A stretch of 64,000 bases of DNA from Cohnella panacarvi Gsoil 349 (GTDB taxonomy: Bacteria; Bacillota; Bacilli; Paenibacillales; Paenibacillaceae). The stretch covers positions 2,000,056-2,064,055 of the forward strand of contig NZ_KI911563.1 in assembly GCF_000515335.1 (NCBI RefSeq). Reading direction: 5' to 3'. A program made the translations under genes and the position numbers. The notes under the pieces were generated by a model. The model was not told the origin of the DNA and made no database searches. It saw only the letters and a list, made by a program, of their open reading frames with translations. Positions 9,232 to 17,770 of the stretch are shown here, piece by piece. The stretch's first letter is position 1, and each line of letters opens with the position of its first letter.

Positions 9232-10100
9232 GTACGTTCTGGATTATATTAACCGGCGCGCTCGTCGCGAGCACCTGCGGCATCGTAGGCTGTTTTCTCG
9301 TCCTGCGGAAAATGGCGATGATCGGCGATGCCATCAGTCACTCCGTATTGCCGGGAATCGTAATCGCCTTCTTGATCAGCGGCTCGAGAGATTCTCTGTT
9401 CATGCTGCTCGGCGCGGCGGTTATCGGTCTCATTACCGTATTCCTGATTCAACTGTTCCATCAGAGCGGCGTCCAGTCGGACGCTTCTATCGGCGTCGTC
9501 TTCACGGCGCTGTTCGCCGTCGGAGTCATCCTCGTCAGCATGTATACCCGCAATATCGATCTGGACCTGGATTGCGTGCTCTACGGCGAAATCGCTTATG
9601 TTCCTTGGAATACGATCGAGATAGGCGGAGTCGACATCGGGCCGAAGGCGGTTTGGGGTATCGGATTGGCGCTGCTGCTATGCGTGATTCTGATTACGGC
9701 GTTCTACAAGCAGTTCAAAATCTGCTCCTTCGATCCGGCCATGGCTGCCGCCGTCGGCATTCCGGTCGCGCTGTTCCATTATTTGCTGATGGGACTCGTA
9801 TCCGTCAGCACGGTCGCATCCTTCGAAAGCGTCGGAGCCATTCTGGTCGTCGGCATGCTCGTCGTTCCGCCCGCTACGGCCTATCTGCTCACGGAAAGGC
9901 TGAGCCGGATGATCTTGATCAGCATCGTGCTCGGCTGCGCAAGCTCCGTTATCGGCTATTACTTGGCGCGTATGCTCGATGCTTCGATCGCGGGCAGCAT
10001 GATCTGCGTCGCCGGGGGATTGTTCCTGCTTGCCCTCCTCTTTTCCCCGACGCACGGCGTGATCTTCCGCAAGATCCAACAGAAACGATTGCTCGCATAA
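9228..10100 (+). CDS. mntD: Mn/Zn ABC importer permease 2
   Basis: This 290-aa second ABC-3 permease has the KMAMIGDAISHSVLPG motif near residue 25 and about eight membrane helices. The ATG at 9228 overlaps the preceding stop codon as ATGA and follows AAAGGAGA. A much longer open frame extends upstream to 8760, but that part is only the out-of-frame shadow of the first permease. Two paralogous permeases in one operon is the usual TroCD/MntCD arrangement, giving a heterodimeric channel. It is convergent with the MFS gene and ends 11 nt from it. Confidence 0.9.
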   Translation: MSTFWIILTGALVASTCGIVGCFLVLRKMAMIGDAISHSVLPGIVIAFLISGSRDSLFMLLGAAVIGLITVFLIQLFHQSGVQSDASIGVVFTALFAVGVILVSMYTRNIDLDLDCVLYGEIAYVPWNTIEIGGVDIGPKAVWGIGLALLLCVILITAFYKQFKICSFDPAMAAAVGIPVALFHYLLMGLVSVSTVASFESVGAILVVGMLVVPPATAYLLTERLSRMILISIVLGCASSVIGYYLARMLDASIAGSMICVAGGLFLLALLFSPTHGVIFRKIQQKRLLA

Positions 10101-10111
10101 TCGTATCGGCA

Positions 10112-11341
10112 TTAAGATCGATCGTTCAGCTTCCCGGTTAGTTTCTTCTTATAAACAAAGTAAATGATGAACGCGACGACGATCGGAATCGACATCAGCC
10201 TATACATGACCGCGTACGCCAACGGTTCATCGCCGCTATGCCGTTGAACATAAGAAATGATCAGCCCCGCAATCGCCGGGGCGATCAAATAACCGGCGTC
10301 TATTCCGATATAATTCGTATTGCTCGCCACGGCTCTTCTGGACGAGGCAACGAGCCGAATGCTCAGCGTCTGTATGGAGGGAAGGCAGATCCCGTATCCG
10401 AAGGACGAGATGCCTCCGGCGACTAGAAACATCGGGAGCGTGCGGGAATAACTGATTACGATCATCGAGACGGCGAACAGCAGAATGCCGGGAAGGATGA
10501 CTTTATCCATCCCGTACGTATCTGCGATCTTGCCGACAAGCGGCCTGGCGATCAATAGGCATACCGCGTACGTCGTAAAGAACAAACCGATTTCATCGAC
10601 TCCGTTAACGCCGCCGTAGATTAGAATAAAGGCCTGTATGCAAGCGTGGGCACCCGCAAGGAAGAATAGGATGACGGTCGGAATCAACACTTCGGAAGCA
10701 ACCATGCGATGCAGGGACAGTTGGAATCGCGTTCCCCGAGCAGGCTTGTCGGATGCCAGACGCCATGCGAGCACCACAACGATGCCCATAAGAACGGAAC
10801 CGATCCAGAACGTCGCGGAATAGCCGAACGCTTCGACCAATTCCAAACCGATCGACGGACCGACTGCCGTCGCTCCCGCCTGCCCCAACGAAAAAACGCC
10901 GATCCCGGTAGCCAGCCTCCGGCTCGGCAATACGTCCCCGGCCATCGCCAGACTTACCGGAGCAAGCAAGCCCATCCCGATGCCGTGAAGCAGTCTTCCC
11001 GCCATGACCATGGAGATGCTGTCCGCCGCTCCGTAGCAGACGAACGCGAGCAGAATGATGCCGGCAGCAGCCGCGAGCAGCCGGTTCTTGCGAAAATATC
11101 CTGCAGACGGACCGACGAACGGCCTCGCCGCAAGCGCAGTGACGGCGAACATGCCGGATACCGTCCCAATGATCGCGGCGGATGCCCCCAGATGCTCGGC
11201 GAATTTCGGAACGAGCGCGCTCATCATGAATTGTCCGAAGTTCAGCAAGGCGCTAATGATAAACAGATTGCGAAACGAAGGCGTCCAGATCGGCTCCTTG
11301 CCAACCTGGACTGCGCTCATCTCGCTTGAAGCTTCATTCAT
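10112..11341 (-). CDS. MFS transporter, drug/efflux type
   Basis: This 409-aa protein has about 12 membrane helices of the major facilitator superfamily. The loop after helix 2 (ARPFVGPSAGYF) and the helix 4-5 motif (LHGIGMGLLAPVSLAM) are typical of 12-helix MFS antiporters. The GAGG ahead of ATG 11341 and the 7-nt gap to the esterase stop put it in one operon with the esterase. Co-expression suggests export or uptake of a compound hydrolysed by that enzyme; the substrate is unknown. Confidence 0.85.
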   Translation of the reverse strand: MNEASSEMSAVQVGKEPIWTPSFRNLFIISALLNFGQFMMSALVPKFAEHLGASAAIIGTVSGMFAVTALAARPFVGPSAGYFRKNRLLAAAAGIILLAFVCYGAADSISMVMAGRLLHGIGMGLLAPVSLAMAGDVLPSRRLATGIGVFSLGQAGATAVGPSIGLELVEAFGYSATFWIGSVLMGIVVVLAWRLASDKPARGTRFQLSLHRMVASEVLIPTVILFFLAGAHACIQAFILIYGGVNGVDEIGLFFTTYAVCLLIARPLVGKIADTYGMDKVILPGILLFAVSMIVISYSRTLPMFLVAGGISSFGYGICLPSIQTLSIRLVASSRRAVASNTNYIGIDAGYLIAPAIAGLIISYVQRHSGDEPLAYAVMYRLMSIPIVVAFIIYFVYKKKLTGKLNDRS

Positions 11342-11348
11342 AGGATCC

Positions 11349-12878
11349 TCATCTATTCTTGAAATATTGCCGCACGAGGAACTTCATGAGCTCGCCCGGC
11401 TGTTCTCTGGAGAACTCCGACTTATCCTTGAACAGCATTCCGAACGGGGCTTCGGACGTAATGACGTCCCAACGAGGCAGCTCTTCCCCCGTGGAATCGA
11501 TTCCGTTCGGATCTCCCGTGCGGATGAAGTTCGCCCAGTAATTGCACATCTGACGCGCAAGGTCGTAATGCTTGCCGACGAACGGCCTCCAGCACTTGGC
11601 CAGCGTCTCGAAGAAAAACCATAGATCCACCGAATGGAACGTGCCGGGGTTGTCCCAGCCCGGTATTTCCGCATCGAAGTTATAATAGTAAAGAGGAACG
11701 TTAGCGCCGGTATCCGAATTCGCCCGCGCGATAATGCGATTCGCGAACTCTATTCCGCTTGCCGCCGCTTTCTTCTTCATCTCTTCGATATTCCCCGACT
11801 CCATTCCGCAAAGCTGAAGATACGTCTCGGCATCGTCGCCGAACAACTCGGCTGCCATTCTCTTGAAGTCTTCCGCCGTATCGCAAGCCGGAACGCTCAG
11901 AAACTCGGAAGAAGTATGGCCGAACATGACCGGCACCATCCATCGCTTGTTCTGCAGGAACAGCTCGAACGGGTCGCCCACGCTGAACGTATGATCGACG
12001 ACCGTATGCCAGAATCCCCAATGGCCGAATGCCATCGCCTTGTCGCGGAGATAGGCCGCATCCAGTCTCCTCGCTTCCGCAAGAGTGCTAACGCCGAGAT
12101 ATTCGAAGAACTTGACGCCGTCCTGCTCGGCAGCCTCCAGAGGTTTGCGATATCCGGGCATCGGCGATCCGGGATAGATCTTCGCGAACATTCCGCTCTG
12201 TACGATCGCCCTCTTGAAGAGTCCCTCGTTCTGAGGCGACGTAAGCTGGCTCATGACGCTCCCGCCGCCGGCGGATTGTCCGCCGATGGTCATATTGTCG
12301 GGATCGCCGCCGAACGCGGCGATATTGCGCTTCACCCATCTTGTCGCCGCCTGCTGATCAAGGTTGCCGAAGTTGGCCGGCGCTTCGGGCGATTCCGCCG
12401 TAATCTCGGGATGGCACAAGAATCCGAACGCGTTCAGCCGGTAGTTGATCGTAACGACCACGATGCCGCGCCTGGCGATGCGTTCTCCGTCGAACTCCAT
12501 CTCGGACGGATGACCGACCTGCAGGGCTCCGCCGAAATACCAAACGTATACCGGCAGCTTCTCGTCCGTCCGCTTGGCGGGCGTCCATACGTTCAGGTAA
12601 AGGCAGTCCTCGCTCATCGCGATGTCCGGCTCCACGGCCCACTCTCGGGTATAGATATTATTATCGTCCAGCTCTTGCCTGACTTGCATCGGGATCGGCG
12701 AGAATTCATGCGCTTTGAGCACGCCTTCCCAGTCCTTCGCGGGCTGAGGCGCGCGCCAGCGATTCTCTCCGACGGGCGGAGCGGCGAACGGAATTCCTTT
12801 GAAGCTCGTAATCCGCGGGTCCGCCGCAGGCAGCCCCTGGACGACTCCGTTCTCTACTTGTACGACTCTTAACATCAT
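11349..12878 (-). CDS. Carboxylesterase type B
   Basis: This 509-aa alpha/beta-hydrolase of the carboxylesterase B (PnbA-like) family has its nucleophile, Ser202, in GGQSAGG. The acid is probably in FGHTSSEF and the catalytic His in GTFHSVDLWF. The N-terminal FKGIPFAAPPVGENRW block and the EDCLYLNVW block are diagnostic of the family. No signal peptide is visible, so it acts in the cytoplasm. The start is ATG 12878 or 12875: AAAGGAG lies 5 or 8 nt ahead. The longer frame to 12932 has no ribosome site and would run through an operator. It is transcribed with the downstream MFS transporter. Confidence 0.88.
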   Translation of the reverse strand: MMLRVVQVENGVVQGLPAADPRITSFKGIPFAAPPVGENRWRAPQPAKDWEGVLKAHEFSPIPMQVRQELDDNNIYTREWAVEPDIAMSEDCLYLNVWTPAKRTDEKLPVYVWYFGGALQVGHPSEMEFDGERIARRGIVVVTINYRLNAFGFLCHPEITAESPEAPANFGNLDQQAATRWVKRNIAAFGGDPDNMTIGGQSAGGGSVMSQLTSPQNEGLFKRAIVQSGMFAKIYPGSPMPGYRKPLEAAEQDGVKFFEYLGVSTLAEARRLDAAYLRDKAMAFGHWGFWHTVVDHTFSVGDPFELFLQNKRWMVPVMFGHTSSEFLSVPACDTAEDFKRMAAELFGDDAETYLQLCGMESGNIEEMKKKAAASGIEFANRIIARANSDTGANVPLYYYNFDAEIPGWDNPGTFHSVDLWFFFETLAKCWRPFVGKHYDLARQMCNYWANFIRTGDPNGIDSTGEELPRWDVITSEAPFGMLFKDKSEFSREQPGELMKFLVRQYFKNR

Positions 12879-12917
12879 AACATCTCCTTTGATTGGCAAG
12901 ATGAGATCATTCGTGGT

Positions 12918-12931
12918 TGCAAGCGCTTCCA
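12918..12931. promoter_or_regulatory. CcpA cre-like / LacI-family operator
   Basis: TGCAAGCGCTTCCA matches the cre consensus TGWAANCGNTNWCA at 12 of 14 positions and is nearly palindromic around AAGCGCTT. It lies about 29 nt downstream of the predicted transcription start of the esterase operon, a position suited to roadblock repression by CcpA or a dedicated LacI-type regulator. A second palindrome (CGCTCG-AAA-CGAGCG, 12936-12950) lies beside it and could be part of the leader fold. Confidence 0.6.
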
Positions 12932-12959
12932 ACCTCGCTCGAAACGAGCGGTTAGTGAA

Positions 12960-12989
12960 ATTATAGAGATACCCCGCCGGCTAAAACAA
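12960..12989 (-). promoter_or_regulatory. Promoter of the esterase-MFS operon
   Basis: On the minus strand TTGTTT (12984-12989) and a perfect TATAAT (12960-12965) are spaced by 18 nt. Directly upstream lies an AT-rich stretch (about 12990-13020) of repeated TATAT that could act as an UP element. The unit is separated from the sugar transporter genes by a terminator. Confidence 0.6.
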
Positions 12990-13053
12990 TGATATATACG
13001 AATATATAATTGATATATCCTAGTTTGAGCGGAATGGCAACACCACAAGAAGA

Positions 13054-13082
13054 AGCGACTCCGGAATTCATCCGGAGTCGCT
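13054..13082 (-). terminator. Terminator of the CUT1 sugar-transport operon
   Basis: A perfect 12-bp stem (13054-13065 against 13071-13082) with a 5-nt loop lies 38 nt past the stop codon of the solute-binding protein. On the minus strand it is followed by a pyrimidine stretch TCTTCTTG. Confidence 0.8.
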
Positions 13083-13120
13083 CCTTCCGCGTATGATTGA
13101 ACGTTCGGATCAACGACTTA

Positions 13121-14755
13121 TCATTGACCGTTCTGAGTTTCGTAATTTTTGATGAATTCATCCTCCACGGCCTTGCCGCCTTGCTCCATATACTGTTCAA
13201 CCAGCGTTTTATACAAGCCGTCGAATTCGGCCGGCTTGGCAAAAATCAGCTTGGCGAGCATTTGGGCCGACAGGCTCGTGAGCTGCCCGTGGTATTTGGC
13301 TTCGGCCGAATTCGGTATGGAGAAGTAGTAAGGGGCGTAATAGTCCGTCATTGCGACTTTTAGAGCTTCCTCAACTTCTTTCTCAAAACCCGGATATCCT
13401 GCGGAGATCGCGGCCGCGTTCTTCTGCGGATCCCCTAGCTCAATGCCGTTCGAGAGAATGTCGTAGTCGAGATTGTTAGCCACCGTCATCATCTTATCGC
13501 CCGATGTCGTCGTTCCCGTCTGAACCGGAACCCCGTTCACCATGTTAAAGTCCACGCCTTCCTCGCCGTTCTGAAGGAAGAGCGTATTCTTAGGGTCGAC
13601 CATCCAATTGAGGTACTGGACGGCGAGATCGGCATTTTTACTGAACGTAGGCACTAAGATAAACATGCCGTTCGGGCTATAACCTTGCTTCGGATGTTTG
13701 CCCGCATCGTTCTGCCACGGATTGATCGGAATAAGCTCCGCGCCCGGGACGTTCGTCTTCAGGTTGGTATAGTTGCCGGGAGCGGTTCTGTACGGTCCGT
13801 CCCAGTTGGTGGAGAACGCGCCGACCTTGCCGTTGGAAATATCGGCATCCAGCTGTTTGCCGTCCTTGTCGGTCGTGAAGTTCGGGCTTATCAGTCCCTC
13901 GTTAAACATCTTGTTCATGAATTGGACGGCCTTATCATACCCCGGCATTGTCCACGGCGGCGTTCTCACGCTATTCGGCTGAAGCGTAGCGAATTGTTGC
14001 TCCGTGAGATTAGACGGCTTGAAGGCTTCTATGAGATCGCCCAGACCCGGGGTAGCGGAGTTCAGGCTATATCCGAACGGTATAACTCCGGTTACGTTGC
14101 CGGGATTCTTCTCCTTGAACGCCACCATCGTGTCGTAGAACTGTTCCGCGGTCGTAGGGACGGGAAGACTCAGTTTGTCGAGCCAATCTTTGCGGATGAA
14201 CGTATTGAAACCCGCGAGAACCGTCCTCTTACCCGGTATCGCATATTGCTTGCCATCGATTTTGCCGTACTTTAATATTTCTTCGCCGAGATAGTTAACG
14301 AGGTCGGTTCCGTGCTGTTCGAGAACCGGACCAAGATCCGTCAGACCGCCCTGCTGCGAGAATTTATACACGGTTCCCGCATCGTAAGTAAATACAATGT
14401 CCGGCGCGTCGGAGGATGCCATCAGAACGTTCAGCTTCTCCACTTCCTGAGACCTGGGAACGGTAACGAACTTCACGGTGGCATTATACTGCTTGCCGAA
14501 ATTATCGTTAATATACTTGGTCCAGTAGTTATTGTTCAAATCCGGCTGTCCGGGTTTGCCCCTGTCGAACACTTCGACCGTTAACGTCCGATGCTCTTTA
14601 GGCGCGCTGTCGCTTGCCGTATTGCCGGGCGTGCTGCTTGCCGGCTCCGTGTCGCTTGACTTATTTGCGCCGTTCGACGAACAGGCGGCCAATGTCGACA
14701 CGATCATCAGCGTCGCGAGTGCCATAGAAATCCATCGTGATGCCCCCACCTTCAT
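13121..14755 (-). CDS. CUT1 ABC transporter solute-binding lipoprotein (LipO/LplA-like)
   Basis: This 544-aa extracellular solute-binding lipoprotein has a lipobox LAAC (Cys around residue 25), a Ser/Thr/Pro-rich linker, then a large family-1 type binding fold. Length and sequence (SSDAPDIVFTYDAGTVYKF, GYSPNGMFILVPTFSKN) fit the roughly 500-550 aa LplA/LipO group paired with LplB- and YtcP-type permeases in Paenibacillaceae. AAGGAGAGG precedes ATG 14755. The substrate is presumably an oligosaccharide from plant polysaccharide, judged only from the family and neighbours. A possible stem (about 14793-14823) before the gene may stabilise this 3' part of the operon mRNA. Confidence 0.9.
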   Translation of the reverse strand: MKVGASRWISMALATLMIVSTLAACSSNGANKSSDTEPASSTPGNTASDSAPKEHRTLTVEVFDRGKPGQPDLNNNYWTKYINDNFGKQYNATVKFVTVPRSQEVEKLNVLMASSDAPDIVFTYDAGTVYKFSQQGGLTDLGPVLEQHGTDLVNYLGEEILKYGKIDGKQYAIPGKRTVLAGFNTFIRKDWLDKLSLPVPTTAEQFYDTMVAFKEKNPGNVTGVIPFGYSLNSATPGLGDLIEAFKPSNLTEQQFATLQPNSVRTPPWTMPGYDKAVQFMNKMFNEGLISPNFTTDKDGKQLDADISNGKVGAFSTNWDGPYRTAPGNYTNLKTNVPGAELIPINPWQNDAGKHPKQGYSPNGMFILVPTFSKNADLAVQYLNWMVDPKNTLFLQNGEEGVDFNMVNGVPVQTGTTTSGDKMMTVANNLDYDILSNGIELGDPQKNAAAISAGYPGFEKEVEEALKVAMTDYYAPYYFSIPNSAEAKYHGQLTSLSAQMLAKLIFAKPAEFDGLYKTLVEQYMEQGGKAVEDEFIKNYETQNGQ

Positions 14756-14832
14756 AGAAACCTCTCCTTAGAAAATGATTTTGTATATAAATGGTCGGGA
14801 CAGAATGGACGCTCCGTCCCACGACATCTATA

Positions 14833-15693
14833 TCAACCTTTGACGGCTCCTATCATCATGCCGGATACGAAGTATCTTTGGAGCCACGGATACACGAGAA
14901 GAATCGGAACCGTGCCGAATATGATGGCTGCCGCTTTCAACGCTTCCGACGGCAGCAGGACATTGGCGTTCTCGCCGACGAAGTCCTGCGAAATATTAAT
15001 GACGTTATACAGCTTCAGCTGGATCGGATAATACTTCTCGTCCGTAATGTAGAAGAGAGCATCCTGAAAGTAATTCCACCGGAATACGGCGTATAGCAAA
15101 CTCATCGTGGCAAGAGCCGGCTTGGACAGAGGCAGCACGATCTTAAGCAGAATCTGCAGGTCGTTGCAGCCGTCCAGGTGAGCAGCTTCTTCCAGGCTTT
15201 CGGGCAAGCTCTGAAAGAACGATTTCATAATGATCATGTAGTACACGTTCATCAGACCTGGAAGAACGAGCGCCCAAGGGGTATTCAATAGCTCAAGATT
15301 TTTAATATTCAGATAATCGGGAATCAACCCGCCGCTAAAATACATCGTAAACAGCATCATGAGGAGAAAAAAGCTTCTGCCTTTGAGTCTTTTCTTCGTT
15401 AGCGGGTAAGCAGCCAAGACGGTGGTCGTCAACGATAGAAGGACGAATCCGCCCGTCAGAATGACCGAATAGAACAAGGAATACAGCATGCCGTCATCCG
15501 CGAAGACGACTTTATAGGCTTCAATATTGAAATCTATGGGATAGACGGTCACGGATTGAGAGATTATCGCTCGATTGGAGCTTAACGACTGCGAGAAAAT
15601 GTAGAGAAAAGGAACCAAGCACAAGAAGACCGCAATGAATATCACGAACGCAATGATATAGTCGCCAATACTGTTTTTTCGTTTCAGCAGCAT
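14833..15693 (-). CDS. CUT1 ABC permease (YtcP-like)
   Basis: This 286-aa MalG-type inner permease has six predicted helices and the EAA loop (ESLEEAAHLDGCNDLQILLKIVLPLSKPALAT) in the second half. The ribosome site decides the start: AAGGAG directly abuts ATG 15702, leaving 9 nt to the in-frame ATG 15693, so 15693 is preferred. The ribosome site overlaps the stop region of the preceding permease gene, indicating coupled translation. Confidence 0.92.
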   Translation of the reverse strand: MLLKRKNSIGDYIIAFVIFIAVFLCLVPFLYIFSQSLSSNRAIISQSVTVYPIDFNIEAYKVVFADDGMLYSLFYSVILTGGFVLLSLTTTVLAAYPLTKKRLKGRSFFLLMMLFTMYFSGGLIPDYLNIKNLELLNTPWALVLPGLMNVYYMIIMKSFFQSLPESLEEAAHLDGCNDLQILLKIVLPLSKPALATMSLLYAVFRWNYFQDALFYITDEKYYPIQLKLYNVINISQDFVGENANVLLPSEALKAAAIIFGTVPILLVYPWLQRYFVSGMMIGAVKG

Positions 15694-15706
15694 GATCAGC
15701 ATCTCC

Positions 15707-16615
15707 TTACCAAATTCCGTCGTCTCCTAGTTTGCGACTGATATAATTGGAGCTTAACAAGAATATTAAGCAAATAACGGACTGGAACAGGCCGATTGCC
15801 GTACCTAACGAAAAATCTGCGGATTGAATGCCTACTCGATAGACATAGGTGCTAATCACGTCGCCGTAGTCCATGACCAGGTTGTTCTGGATGTTGAAGG
15901 GGCGGTCGAAGTTAATCGCCATAATATTGCCGAGCTGGAGGATCATCAGTATGACGATCGTCGGCCTTATGCCCGGCAACGTAATGTGCCATATTTTCCT
16001 GAACCTGCCCGCGCCGTCCGCTTCAGCCGCCTCATATAATTGGTTGTCGATACCCGTCATCGCCGCCAAATACAGAATGGTGCCCCACCCCGCGTTTTGC
16101 CAAATTCCGACTAGAATGTAGGTGCCGACCCATGCGTATTTATCCGTGAGGAACGGCAGGCCGTGACCTCCCAGGTCGACGATCAAGGAGTTCAGCATTC
16201 CCGTGGGAGAAAACAACTGGGCGACGATCCCGCCGATAATGACCCAAGAAAGGAAATGGGGCAAATATAAGATGGTCTGGCTTACCTTCTTATACCTCGT
16301 CCATACCAGCTCATTGAGCAATATCGCCAGAATAATCGGTGCCGGAAACCCCACGATCAAGTCCAAACCGTTCAGCACCAGCGTGTTTCTAACCGCCTGA
16401 AAGAACTGTCTCGACGAGAAAATTTCATTGAAGGTTTCGAAGTGATTCCAGGGACTCGCGTGAATGCCCTGAAAAATGTTGTAATCCTTAAACGCGATCT
16501 GTATGCCGTATAGAGGGGCGTATTTGAACGCCAATAGGTAGACAACAGGAACAATCAGCATGAAGTAAAGGAGATAATCGTGTTTAATGTAGTACATGAC
16601 TCCTTTATTCCCCAT
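15707..16615 (-). CDS. CUT1 ABC permease (LplB-like)
   Basis: This 302-aa MalF-type permease has six helices and an EAA loop (LYEAAEADGAGRFRKIWHITLPGIRPT) near residue 200. ATGGAGG lies 9 nt before ATG 16615. With the YtcP-like permease and the LplA-like binding protein it forms a complete membrane part of a CUT1 importer. No ATPase gene is in the cluster; in Gram-positive bacteria such systems often share an MsmX-type ATPase encoded elsewhere. Confidence 0.92.
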   Translation of the reverse strand: MGNKGVMYYIKHDYLLYFMLIVPVVYLLAFKYAPLYGIQIAFKDYNIFQGIHASPWNHFETFNEIFSSRQFFQAVRNTLVLNGLDLIVGFPAPIILAILLNELVWTRYKKVSQTILYLPHFLSWVIIGGIVAQLFSPTGMLNSLIVDLGGHGLPFLTDKYAWVGTYILVGIWQNAGWGTILYLAAMTGIDNQLYEAAEADGAGRFRKIWHITLPGIRPTIVILMILQLGNIMAINFDRPFNIQNNLVMDYGDVISTYVYRVGIQSADFSLGTAIGLFQSVICLIFLLSSNYISRKLGDDGIW

Positions 16616-16677
16616 AAACTACAACCTCCATTGATGATAGCCTCCGGGCTTGCCGAATCTACTCAGGTGATAGGTGG

Positions 16678-17757
16678 TTATGCGCCTTCGATTAATTTGG
16701 CGTCGCGTTGCGCCACCAAGCAGAGCTCGGCCGCCTTGAAGGCGTGCTCTTGCGTCATCGCAATCTCCGTACGGTTCAAGCAGTCCAGAATCAATTCTCC
16801 GAAGAACGGATATCCGACTTTCCCGGTAACGTCGAAATGGTACTCGCTCTCTTGATTCACGAGGTAGACGTGTCCGCCGCCCTTCTCTCTGGCAATATCC
16901 ACGTATTTCCTGAGCTCGATATATCCCTCGGTTCCAAGAATGATCGTACGACCGTCCCCCCATGTTCTAAGGCCGTTCGGCGTAAACCAATCGACGCGGA
17001 AGTACCCCGTGGAGCCGTTGTCGCCCACCAAGTTGCAATCGCCGAAATCCTCGAACGTCTTATATTGCTTATGGTTATAATTGGCGACCTGGCTGTTCGC
17101 CACCGTCGCATTCTTGGAGCCCGTGTAGTACAGAAATTGCTCGCACTGATGACTGCCGATATCGCAAAGAATGCCCCCGAATTGTTCTTTGTTGAAAAAC
17201 CAATCCGGTCTGGACGGGGCGCTAATGCGGTGCGGCCCGTACCCGCTCACCTGCAGCACGCGGCCGATCGCGCCGGAATCGATCAATTGTCCGGCATAGA
17301 CCGCGCTTTCCACGTGTACGCGCTCGCTGTAATAAACCGCGTACTTCATGCCGGTCTGCGCAGCCTTGAGCCGAGCCAGTTCCAGTTGCTCTAGCGTCGT
17401 AAAAGGCGCTTTGTCCGTGAAGTAATCCTTGCCGTGCGACATCACGCGCAATCCCAGCGCGCAACGTTCCGAGGTGATCGCGGCGCCGGCAACCAATTTC
17501 ACGTCCGAATCCTGCAGGATCTCCTGTTCGGATCTAGCCGCCTTGACTCCGGGATACGTGTGTATGAACTTCTCCACCTTGGCCGGGTCCGGATCGTACA
17601 CCCATTTCAGATGGCCGCCTGCTTCGATAAGCCCGTTGCACATGCCATAGATGTGACCGTGATCCAGTCCGATCGCCGCGAACGGAAAATCTCCATCCCG
17701 GCACACTGGGGCCGGCTTGCCTTGCGGGGCGTAATTCATGCCTTCTTGCGTATTCAT
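16678..17757 (-). CDS. Gfo/Idh/MocA family oxidoreductase
   Basis: This 359-aa NAD(P)-dependent sugar oxidoreductase has a Rossmann domain in its first 130 residues. That domain is atypical, lacking an obvious GxGxxG and reading AIGLDHGHIYGMCNGL instead. A C-terminal Gfo/Idh domain with the conserved GGILCDIGSHQCEQFLYY segment follows. The usual EKP is replaced by TDKAPFTT, which retains the Lys. ATG 17757 is supported by AAGGGG 9 nt upstream; the upstream TTG 17766 would touch that site. It probably acts on the sugar, or a derivative of it, imported by the downstream permeases. The substrate is unknown. Confidence 0.85.
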   Translation of the reverse strand: MNTQEGMNYAPQGKPAPVCRDGDFPFAAIGLDHGHIYGMCNGLIEAGGHLKWVYDPDPAKVEKFIHTYPGVKAARSEQEILQDSDVKLVAGAAITSERCALGLRVMSHGKDYFTDKAPFTTLEQLELARLKAAQTGMKYAVYYSERVHVESAVYAGQLIDSGAIGRVLQVSGYGPHRISAPSRPDWFFNKEQFGGILCDIGSHQCEQFLYYTGSKNATVANSQVANYNHKQYKTFEDFGDCNLVGDNGSTGYFRVDWFTPNGLRTWGDGRTIILGTEGYIELRKYVDIAREKGGGHVYLVNQESEYHFDVTGKVGYPFFGELILDCLNRTEIAMTQEHAFKAAELCLVAQRDAKLIEGA

Positions 17758-17770
17758 CTCGCGCAACCCC

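Noticed and set aside
9572-10141. Arg-rich 189-aa ORF inside the second permease gene
   Set aside because: A typical shadow frame of a GC-rich gene; unlike the Arg-rich glycosyltransferase tail it is not joined to a real domain.
14793-14823. Hairpin between the second CUT1 permease and the binding-protein gene treated as a terminator
   Set aside because: The stem is short with a bulge and lacks a T run; at most it is an mRNA-stability element.
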